Positions 1-6,586 of a DNA stretch of 20,324 nucleotides are shown one piece after another. The position numbers and the translations under genes were made by a program. Origin of the DNA: a virus; the IMG/VR virus record IMGVR_UViG_2088090015_000084, positions 1 through 20,324 of that record. One strand, written 5' to 3'. The first letter of the stretch is position 1. Every line of letters begins with the position of its first letter. The notes below the pieces were generated by a model. It saw nothing but the letters and a program-made list of their open reading frames with translations, was not told where the DNA came from and did not search any database.

Positions 1-3000
1 GCGTCCTTTCGGAAATCCGCTTCATTGAATGCATGAAACGGGGCGTGCCAAATCTCACTCTTCGAAGGCCTAAGATACTTTTCAGCCTGTCTCAGCCAGT
101 GTTCAACTGACATAGTTTTGTAGTCGTCTAAGAAATTGCTTTTAGCAATCCTAGCCAAACCACGGTTCATAGTGGTGATAGGATCGACTAGCTTCGCTTG
201 AGCTACCGAGTAAAGTGGCTTACCGCGAGTGCCAACATCGTCGATAGTAAATACGTCATAAGCATCACGCTCAGTAGTAAATTCGACTTGTGATTGTCTT
301 GCAAGTGATCCTTCCCTTGTTCCGTCTTTGAAGTTGATATACCGACGTTCCATGTCGGAATCTATAGAACCAATCGACTCACCCTTACGGACAACTCGGA
401 TAGGCTCATTAAGAGAGAGGCGAGCATCATGATACTTCCCATTAGCATCAGGGCCAGCTGTAAACCAACCCTCAACTGTATTCCAGTCGATATGAAGGTT
501 CTTATTGCTGTATTCACGAGCTGCATCTACGTTATCTGCCTTAAGTAGTTCACGGACTTTGTTTAGATGTTCAGCAACCTTCTCACCCATAGCCCGGACT
601 TGAATAGGCATAACTGTGACATCGCCTTCGTACCATGCACGACTGGCTTTGTTACCAGCGTCATCGAAGGCGATCTTAGCTTGCTTTACATAATGGTCGT
701 AGTCATACTCGACGTGACCGCCACCTCTACGAGGTACTTGGTTCCAGTCGAGTTCTCTTGTCTCTACAGTCTTAGCGAGGACGTATCGAATACGAGCATC
801 CTTAACAACACCGAAGCCGTTGAGAGGCCTAGCTTCAGGACGGTACAGTTCGATTAACTTATATTCACCCTTGTCAATAAGATCTTGATATTCTTTCTTC
901 TCAGCAACAGACATGCGTTGAAGATCCCGGAAACTCTCATCTCCGAGATTGTCTTTCATTATAAGGATGTTGTCATCGACAGAAGACAACTTCGTCCGAG
1001 TTACTCCGGAGAACTCCGGGCTGTATGCAATCTCACCGTCGGGTCCCATTGTGCTGATACGATGCGTCTCAGCTCCGACCCGTTGTTGATTGCGATGTTC
1101 TGCAAGATTACGGAAGATGCGGTCAATTTCCATACCTCGCTTGAATTCAAAGTATGCAACGATTTCGTCTTCGTCAGGAAGACGATTAAACCATTGAAGA
1201 TACTTCTCCTCCAGCTCACCGGGAGATTTGAAGAAGTAACCACCGACATCGTCAGTCGAGTTAGGATCTTTAATCTGCTGTCCGTTTTCCAGAACTCTCT
1301 GGAATTCATCCCACTTCTTCCTCTTAGCACCGAAGCGGTTCTTCGTGCTGATTTTGCTAATAGTCTTAGCATTATCTTTCATGATATCGAAAAGAACAGA
1401 CGGAGTGTAAGTCGCAGTCAGTCGGTTCTGACGCTCTGAAAGCGAAAGAACTTCTTCTGGTGTTCTTACTTTGCCGACCCATGCGTTAAGGAAAGTCTTA
1501 ACCGGACCTTCAGGAACCTTCGTATTAGAAGTCTGAGCGATGAAGTCACGGATGACAGCGTCAGTCTCATTAATTGGTTTAGTGACCTTGACGTAGAAAC
1601 CGAGGCCTTGTTGTTCGACAGTAACTTGTTGACGGACAGCATTCCTCTCCATCGCTTGATCAACGATGTGCTCTTCCCAAAGCCTTACCTGCTCAGCAAA
1701 GTGTGCACGCTTAGCTTCAGTTAAGTTAGGATCGTTAGCCCTAGCCTGATCGCGTTCGATAAGCTTCTTAGCTTTCTCGATGTTCTGAGTATACTTCGCT
1801 TCCTTAACTGCCTTAGCAGTACGTCCAGCATCAGTGCCGGGGAGAACTTCAGCATCCATCAAACCATGGAACTTAGCATAGTTCTCGGCTACTTCTTTGC
1901 TCTTGAAGTAACTGCCGTCGTTATTGCCAATCTTCATATCTACGAGATATGTATTGGCTACAGGTTCTTTATACGGCTTACCAACGTCCAATACAGCGTT
2001 CTTAAGAGACTTGTAAGTGTCTTTAATACTCTCTTGGATAGCACGGACAGCAGTCTCGTTTGTCATAATATCAGGAAGACGTTCAATCTTCTGAATATTA
2101 CGGACAGCATCCATTATACGACTTGTGATCGTATTGCTACTCTCTTCGATACGATTTACAAGGTCCTGTCCAAGCCTGCCGGGGTTGTTGCGAATATCAG
2201 ACAGATCTGTCCGCATAGTCTCCGGAAGTGCCTCTATAGCCTTCGTAGTGGCTTGGGGACCACCTTCAGCAGCAGTCGCTAGTGTTGCTCGTCCTGCTGT
2301 TGGTCCTTCTCCAATTGTTTGCCACGTAAGGTTACTAGTAGCACGAGTGACAGCGGACTCCTTAAGATCGCCCGCTGCAGCCTCAATAGTTGACTTGGAG
2401 GCGTTGGGGTTAGCAGCTTCCCTAGAAACATCTTTTATTGCCTTCTCAGCTCTCTCCATAATCTTAGAGGCAGGACGGACAGCTTCCAATCCTTTGACCG
2501 TAGCTTTACCAATACCTATGCCAGTTACGTCGAGAGGTAGTATTGACGAATTAATGAAGACGTCATTTGCAGACATCTCCACGACAGACTGAGCAAACTG
2601 CTCAGCTAATTGAGGATTACCACCGAGGACACCAGTCTTAAGACCAGCGACGACGGCATTCATCTTTGCTTTATATTCTTCGAAAGGAAGACCGAGGAGG
2701 GTCTTTCTTGCAGCTTCCATATTAGGACCGAGACCTAGTCCAGTCCAGAAACCTTGTCCAGCTGTGTTACGAAGATTGTAATCGGTATATCCGGGGATGC
2801 CCTGTTTAGCAACATCAAAAAGATAACCTCCCCAGCCTTGCTGTTTCAACTCGGCGTTGATATCTTCTGCAACCTTCCTTGCGTACTCACGCTTAGTAAT
2901 CAGCGAAGAATGCTGCTCTTGCATCTCTGCGACACGAGCAGGGTCTTCACGCTTAGCTGCGTTAAGGACGCTATCAGGATTTCCCTGCGACAGCCTGTCG

Positions 3001-3440
3001 AGGGTTCCAATGAATTGTTTACCGTATGCCTCCTCAAAGACAGAATCAGGATCTGTCTGAGCAGACATGTTCTGTATTATTTGAGAGATCCCGGAGGACT
3101 CTTCGAAAGTGAGAGGTCCTCCTTTTTGTCCGATGACGTGCTGGATAACTGCTTCAGTTTGAGTTCGCTTTCGCTGGTCAATTTCAGAAGCCGCTTGCAG
3201 GCGGAGTTCACCTTCTTTTCCTTGCTGGAGATCGGAGAAAATCTCTTCTTTAGACTTCTTAAGAACTTCATTGAGTCCGTACTTTATTTTACTAGCTCGC
3301 TGTTCAGCAACCTCAGCCGATATCGGAGCGGGACTATCTGACTGAGCAACGTCAACGGCTACCGGCTGTTCGTCGATAGCTTCAGGTAAACCGATGTTGA
3401 TAGGAATGTCTACGGACTGCGTAGGGTCGAAGATACCCAT
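1..3440 (-). CDS. Giant virion/ejection protein (T7 gp15/gp16-like position), partial, C-terminus outside window
   Basis: The minus frame stays open from an ATG at 3438-3440 to the left edge, giving about 1146 codons and no stop, so the true protein is longer. The start overlaps the stop of the gp14-like gene as TAATG. The N-terminal ~120 residues are charged and probably helical, rich in Glu, Gln and Lys. A more hydrophobic, glycine-rich stretch lies around residues 200-330. Long charged helices follow around 440-470 and 560-600. Around residues 735-780 comes a segment containing FFKSPGELEEKYLQWF and FKRGMEIDRIFRNL, which I recall from very large structural proteins of environmental podoviruses. 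T7 gp15 (747 residues) and gp16 (1318) are ejected into the host to build the DNA conduit. The size, the place after a gp14-like gene and the absence of a signal peptide suggest an equivalent role. I see no lysozyme motif in the visible part, but the missing end could carry an enzyme domain. The function is inferred from position. Confidence 0.85.
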   Translation of the reverse strand, partial: MGIFDPTQSVDIPINIGLPEAIDEQPVAVDVAQSDSPAPISAEVAEQRASKIKYGLNEVLKKSKEEIFSDLQQGKEGELRLQAASEIDQRKRTQTEAVIQHVIGQKGGPLTFEESSGISQIIQNMSAQTDPDSVFEEAYGKQFIGTLDRLSQGNPDSVLNAAKREDPARVAEMQEQHSSLITKREYARKVAEDINAELKQQGWGGYLFDVAKQGIPGYTDYNLRNTAGQGFWTGLGLGPNMEAARKTLLGLPFEEYKAKMNAVVAGLKTGVLGGNPQLAEQFAQSVVEMSANDVFINSSILPLDVTGIGIGKATVKGLEAVRPASKIMERAEKAIKDVSREAANPNASKSTIEAAAGDLKESAVTRATSNLTWQTIGEGPTAGRATLATAAEGGPQATTKAIEALPETMRTDLSDIRNNPGRLGQDLVNRIEESSNTITSRIMDAVRNIQKIERLPDIMTNETAVRAIQESIKDTYKSLKNAVLDVGKPYKEPVANTYLVDMKIGNNDGSYFKSKEVAENYAKFHGLMDAEVLPGTDAGRTAKAVKEAKYTQNIEKAKKLIERDQARANDPNLTEAKRAHFAEQVRLWEEHIVDQAMERNAVRQQVTVEQQGLGFYVKVTKPINETDAVIRDFIAQTSNTKVPEGPVKTFLNAWVGKVRTPEEVLSLSERQNRLTATYTPSVLFDIMKDNAKTISKISTKNRFGAKRKKWDEFQRVLENGQQIKDPNSTDDVGGYFFKSPGELEEKYLQWFNRLPDEDEIVAYFEFKRGMEIDRIFRNLAEHRNQQRVGAETHRISTMGPDGEIAYSPEFSGVTRTKLSSVDDNILIMKDNLGDESFRDLQRMSVAEKKEYQDLIDKGEYKLIELYRPEARPLNGFGVVKDARIRYVLAKTVETRELDWNQVPRRGGGHVEYDYDHYVKQAKIAFDDAGNKASRAWYEGDVTVMPIQVRAMGEKVAEHLNKVRELLKADNVDAAREYSNKNLHIDWNTVEGWFTAGPDANGKYHDARLSLNEPIRVVRKGESIGSIDSDMERRYINFKDGTREGSLARQSQVEFTTERDAYDVFTIDDVGTRGKPLYSVAQAKLVDPITTMNRGLARIAKSNFLDDYKTMSVEHWLRQAEKYLRPSKSEIWHAPFHAFNEADFRKD

Positions 3441-4327
3441 TAAGCGAGCCACTTCATCAGCGGACTAGGATTGTAGCCACCAAAGGAACTCGACTGACCG
3501 AAGCCACCGAGTTGATTGAAATTCTGTCCCATGTTGAAGATAGAAGGACCTGCGTTAAACAATTGACTGCCGAGTGACATCTGTGATTGTCCAAGCTGCA
3601 TCTGGCTTTGACCGATGGCAACTTGACCTGCTCCTTGTGACGAAAGTGTTTGGACGTCTGCTTGACGTGTCTGGAAGCCTGCGTTGCTCTCTGCATAACC
3701 GTATGCGAGATTGCTACGAGCTGTTTGATTAGCTGCCTGCTGGACTGCGTAGTTATACGTCAAGTCTGCCATACTACTGTTGTAATCAGTAATAGCAGCA
3801 TTACTATCGAATATGTTACGCCCAGCTTGAAGGTTCTGTTGAATACCGAGGAGGTTGACTCCAGACGCCCCGCTAATCTGTCCGTACGCTCCTTGAAGGC
3901 CTGAGCCCTTGCCTGCGCCTTGAGCAGTTGCAGTTGTGAGTCCGAGAGCCCTTCCACGCTGTTGGTTCCTTATTACTTCTAATTGCTGTCGTTTAGCATC
4001 TATTTCCATCGCTTGTCGCTTAGTGGCTTCTATTTCTTTCTGCTCACCGACAATGCCTTGGTTGATGTCTCTGCTGGCTCCAGCGGCTGCTACAGACTGT
4101 TGAGCTGCTGTGTTGTTTATATCACGCTCTTGTCCGGCAAAGACTACTGAAGCAGCAGCTTGCTCTTTGCTAATCTGAGCAGCTTGCCTTGCAGCTTCCG
4201 CTTGAATTCTTGACCCCTGTGCAGCTTGTGCAGCACCTTCTTCAGCCTTCTGACTGCCTTGAAATGAAGTAAAGGCACCGACAGCCATACTGCCAAGACC
4301 TAAAGCTAGTGAAGTTAAAGCCGCCAT
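3440..4327 (-). CDS. Internal virion protein, T7 gp14-like
   Basis: A 295-residue protein rich in Ala, Gln, Ser and Gly, with a hydrophobic N-terminus (residues ~1-20) and then a long Ala/Gln helical region (~25-130). The stretch QQRGRALGLTTATAQG lies near 122-137. Such N-terminal helices followed by a Gly/Gln-rich tail are typical of T7 gp14-type internal core proteins, which are ejected first and sit in the outer membrane of the host. T7 gp14 itself has 196 residues, so this one is longer. Around residues 238-260 a short GQSQM unit is repeated, and the last ~40 residues are rich in Gly, Phe, Asn and Gln. The ATG is preceded by GGAG about 9 bases upstream, and this lies inside a small hairpin. 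The stop overlaps the start of the giant virion gene. The assignment rests on composition and neighbours rather than a catalytic motif. Confidence 0.75.
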   Translation of the reverse strand: MAALTSLALGLGSMAVGAFTSFQGSQKAEEGAAQAAQGSRIQAEAARQAAQISKEQAAASVVFAGQERDINNTAAQQSVAAAGASRDINQGIVGEQKEIEATKRQAMEIDAKRQQLEVIRNQQRGRALGLTTATAQGAGKGSGLQGAYGQISGASGVNLLGIQQNLQAGRNIFDSNAAITDYNSSMADLTYNYAVQQAANQTARSNLAYGYAESNAGFQTRQADVQTLSSQGAGQVAIGQSQMQLGQSQMSLGSQLFNAGPSIFNMGQNFNQLGGFGQSSSFGGYNPSPLMKWLA

Positions 4328-4332
4328 TAATT

Positions 4333-4345
4333 GATGCTCCGCATC
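4333..4345 (-). promoter_or_regulatory. Small hairpin holding the ribosome binding site of the gp14-like gene
   Basis: On the minus strand a perfect 5-base stem GATGC/GCATC encloses a three-base loop GGA. The Shine-Dalgarno GGAG spans the loop and the first base of the 3' arm, about 9 bases before the ATG at 4325-4327. It could lower independent initiation unless ribosomes arrive from the upstream GNAT gene, whose stop is at 4346-4348. The stem is short, so the effect may be slight. Confidence 0.35.
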
Positions 4346-4771
4346 TTAAAGTTCTTTCATATAAGCTCTCTCGTAAAGCTTATACCCTTTCTTTTCGTAG
4401 ATCTTTCCAACCCTAGGGTCGAGGGAGGTCAGTGTTATCATTGTGCAACCAGCGACATTCTTAGCCCAGTATTCGAAAGCTTCTAATAGCTCTGCCCCTT
4501 CACCAGACTTACGTTTGTCTTCATTGATCCACCAAGCTATTTCACTAGCGAGTAAATGAGGTCCGAAGACGAAGGGAGATACTTGACCTGCAAGGAAACC
4601 TACACCGGGTTGAAGCAGAATAATCATTTGGTTCTGCGCGCCAGTAACTATAGTTTCGATGAGATTTCTAATCTGTCCTTCATCTGCGTATTCATTGTAA
4701 CCAGTCTTTTTGATGAACTTCATGCTCATCTCAAGTACTTCTGGGAGATCTTCTATGGTTGCTATTTTCAT
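4346..4771 (-). CDS. GNAT-family N-acetyltransferase
   Basis: A 141-residue protein with the layout of a single GNAT domain. The acetyl-CoA pyrophosphate loop appears as RKSGEGA at residues 87-93, matching the family signature R/Q-x-x-G-x-G/A, and is followed by a helix (94-106). The C-terminal strand-helix-strand contains KIYEKKGYKLYERAYMKEL (123-141), typical of the family end. The N-terminal half (1-60) fits the first helices and strands. GNAT enzymes move an acetyl group from acetyl-CoA to an amine; the substrate cannot be read here. The start overlaps the stop of the upstream small gene as TAATG. It lies where T7 carries gene 13, between the tail/lysis genes and the internal core proteins. 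It may therefore be packaged in the virion or act late on a phage or host protein; both are inferences. Confidence 0.88.
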   Translation of the reverse strand: MKIATIEDLPEVLEMSMKFIKKTGYNEYADEGQIRNLIETIVTGAQNQMIILLQPGVGFLAGQVSPFVFGPHLLASEIAWWINEDKRKSGEGAELLEAFEYWAKNVAGCTMITLTSLDPRVGKIYEKKGYKLYERAYMKEL

Positions 4772-5091
4772 TAGACGTTAATTATTTCGAGGATTTCGAC
4801 GTTCCGTCCGAGGAAGTACTTTCTTGTGAAGTCTTCGAGTTCTCCGAAGGTAGCGAACTTCTGCTGGAGAGCGCCGGGCAATGCTCCGGTTTCATACCGC
4901 AAGTTCCACAGACCTGTCCGTTCGTCGTAAACCCCGTGGAGTTTGTTTTCTCCAGTGAACAATCTTGAGTCGACAACTCCTGCACTATTTTTAGCAGATT
5001 TGCCGTCAATTGCTTTGAGGACCAAGACTCTGTCATTTGTTTGCATCTTCTCCCTTCGTCGGGACTCAATTACGCTTGCCGTATAACTCAT
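4771..5091 (-). CDS. Unrecognised 106-residue phage protein
   Basis: I do not recognise a family. The protein has a basic N-terminus (ESRRREK near residues 9-15), a middle rich in Gly, Thr and Tyr with alternating hydrophobic residues (about 50-75) that suggests beta strands, and a helical, aromatic C-terminal part with FGELEDFTRKYF near residues 82-93. No membrane segment or signal peptide is visible. The chosen ATG forms an ATGA overlap with the stop of the preceding membrane protein, which supports it by translational coupling. A second in-frame ATG 15 codons later has GGAG only three bases upstream and is a less likely alternative. The stop overlaps the GNAT start as TAATG. It may be a minor virion or lysis-accessory protein; only the location suggests this. 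Confidence 0.8.
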   Translation of the reverse strand: MSYTASVIESRRREKMQTNDRVLVLKAIDGKSAKNSAGVVDSRLFTGENKLHGVYDERTGLWNLRYETGALPGALQQKFATFGELEDFTRKYFLGRNVEILEIINV

Positions 5092-5525
5092 GCTTTAATA
5101 ATTCTCGTGACGTTTACTGCACCCTCATACAGGAAATAAAACCCTACAACTGCCGTGATAATAGCCCACTGATTAGTATCGAGAGGATCTGTCCTGAAGG
5201 TAGCACACTCAAGAGCACTCCCCATAGGCCCTGCACACCCTGATGCTGAACCTACAACTTTATCCCAGATGTATAGCTTACTAAGAACCACGACAACTGG
5301 GGCTGCTAAGGCAGCTCTTAGGAAGGCATTAACCTTACTAGAGCCGCTCTCAGCAATTAGGACATCACGTTTAGCTTGTAGACTTTTGATGCGTTCATCA
5401 GCAGCTATTCGCTCCTGATCTGTTGTCGCATCTATCTTTCTTATGCGTTCATTCGATATAGCTGTAGTGATGCCATTGATCGTATTGAACGCCCCCGGTA
5501 TCAAACCAAGGAGGAAAGAGATCAT
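5088..5525 (-). CDS. Three-segment membrane protein, holin-like
   Basis: A 145-residue protein with a hydrophobic N-terminus (FLLGLIPGAFNTINGI, residues ~4-19), then a charged, probably coiled-coil stretch (~25-60). A hydrophobic segment follows around 70-90 (ALAAPVVVVLSKLYIW) and another at 121-143 (AIITAVVGFYFLYEGAVNV). This pattern resembles 3TM holin-type proteins of alphaproteobacterial phages and gene-transfer agents, as well as unnamed proteins common next to their endolysins. Its place directly after the endolysin and a first holin-like gene supports a role in inner-membrane disruption, although spanin-like or regulatory roles remain possible. ATG and stop codons overlap those of its neighbours (ATGA on both sides). 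Four residues around 93-107 (SGCAGPMGS and a second Cys) form a Gly/Cys-rich linker of unknown purpose. Confidence 0.75.
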   Translation of the reverse strand: MISFLLGLIPGAFNTINGITTAISNERIRKIDATTDQERIAADERIKSLQAKRDVLIAESGSSKVNAFLRAALAAPVVVVLSKLYIWDKVVGSASGCAGPMGSALECATFRTDPLDTNQWAIITAVVGFYFLYEGAVNVTRIIKA

Positions 5526-5830
5526 TTCTTCAACGGAAGCTTTGCTTTCTCAGCGATGTTAGTCGCAACGATCTGATCGGTAGAGGTAGTAACCGTACCA
5601 GCACGACGGCCGATCTCGGAGACAATACCCTTGATGATCAACAAAGTTGCGACGATGATTGTACCAGTGCTCTTAATGCCCTGAGACCAATCAAGCTGCG
5701 TCAAGGCAGTCCAATCAATACCTCCGAAGATACCGACGAGAATACCACTCAGGACTTCCATTCGGGCGATGAAGACGCTCCAGCTGTAGTTAAACCACGC
5801 CTTTAGGTCCGTCCAATATTTAGTTAACAC
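5522..5830 (-). CDS. Holin-like small membrane protein with GTG start
   Basis: A 102-residue protein with two hydrophobic segments, about residues 24-40 (MEVLSGILVGIFGGIDW) and 55-70 (TGTIIVATLLIIKGIV), an aromatic, basic N-terminus and a charged C-terminus ending KLPLKK. Small size, two segments and a basic tail are usual for class II holins, which permeabilise the inner membrane so that endolysin can reach the wall. The first codon is GTG (5828-5830). An AGGA about 8 bases upstream supports it, and the next in-frame ATG would cut into the first membrane segment. The gene overlaps the endolysin end by 11 bases and the next gene by an ATGA. A less efficient start codon would suit a protein whose dose times lysis. 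The holin call is inferred from topology and neighbours. Confidence 0.75.
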   Translation of the reverse strand: MLTKYWTDLKAWFNYSWSVFIARMEVLSGILVGIFGGIDWTALTQLDWSQGIKSTGTIIVATLLIIKGIVSEIGRRAGTVTTSTDQIVATNIAEKAKLPLKK

Positions 5831-6578
5831 TTAGTTCTTCCTTATGATTGTGTGCATAAACTGCAAGCGCTATGAAAGCAACGAGGCCGAAGCCTGCGAG
5901 GCCAAAGGCAAGCAGATGATTGTTTACGTAGTCCCAGACAGTCTGGCTCTGAAGTATCGCTGCAGTACCGCCGACAGCGATTGCAGCACCTGTAGTCGCG
6001 GCAACTGCAGGAGCGACCTTCGTCGATGAACCGTAGTTCATAAACTTCAAGAGACCTGCTACTCCGAGCTGTTGATCGACAACATCAGGATCATACTTGC
6101 CATCAGCAACATACTTACCTTTACTGTACTGATTAGTTCCTGCCCAAAGATAAGGGGACGGTTTATCCATTCGAGCATAACCGAGACCATTATATTCCTC
6201 AAGCTTCGTCAATGTACCGCCGATGCTCCAGTCTGTATTCTTCGCTGCGTACGGTGGAGCATATAGGAGAGCATCAATAGCTCCCTCTTCCCAAGTAGCG
6301 AAAGGTCCACGTCCTTTCGGGACGATAGTCGTCTTCTTCTTAAGACTTTGACCATTGCCCAAGTAAGTCTGGAAGTCTCCGCCGCTTTCACGGTTGTGAG
6401 CGACTGCGATAAATTCCCATGGGATTGTATATCCCTTTTCTTTAAGAGCGTTGCTGACTGCTTCATAGCGAGGCTTATTAGCGATAAGACGATCGGCTAC
6501 TGCTTTGAAGAGAGGACCCTTCGCAGCAGAGATCTTCATCTCATCCCAGCGTTTCTTATTATTTTCTGCTAGATTCAT
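5820..6578 (-). CDS. Endolysin of the phage lysozyme-like family with C-terminal membrane segment
   Basis: A 252-residue protein. Residues ~22-180 form the enzymatic domain, with the family pattern WEFIAVAHNRESGGDF (residues 54-69), where Glu64 is the likely catalytic acid. It is followed by LGNGQSL, by GPFATWEEGAIDAL (91-104), by LEEYNGLGYA (126-135) and by SPYLWAGTNQYSKGKYVADG (141-160). I recall this order from peptidoglycan hydrolases of rhizobial and related phages. It is predicted to cut the glycan strand or peptide of peptidoglycan; the exact bond is not established here. After an Ala/Gly-rich stretch (190-209) comes a clear membrane segment near 222-242 (HLLAFGLAGFGLVAFIALAV) and a short polar tail. 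Ribosome binding AAGGA lies five bases before the ATG. A C-terminal anchor is unusual for a free endolysin and may mean the enzyme is held in the inner membrane until lysis, or is virion-associated. Confidence 0.85.
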   Translation of the reverse strand: MNLAENNKKRWDEMKISAAKGPLFKAVADRLIANKPRYEAVSNALKEKGYTIPWEFIAVAHNRESGGDFQTYLGNGQSLKKKTTIVPKGRGPFATWEEGAIDALLYAPPYAAKNTDWSIGGTLTKLEEYNGLGYARMDKPSPYLWAGTNQYSKGKYVADGKYDPDVVDQQLGVAGLLKFMNYGSSTKVAPAVAATTGAAIAVGGTAAILQSQTVWDYVNNHLLAFGLAGFGLVAFIALAVYAHNHKEELSVN

Positions 6579-6586
6579 TTTAATCC

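Noticed and set aside
885-1439. A 184-codon plus-strand frame at the left end
   Set aside because: It is antisense to the continuous giant virion gene, which is open for 3440 bases with coherent helical sequence.
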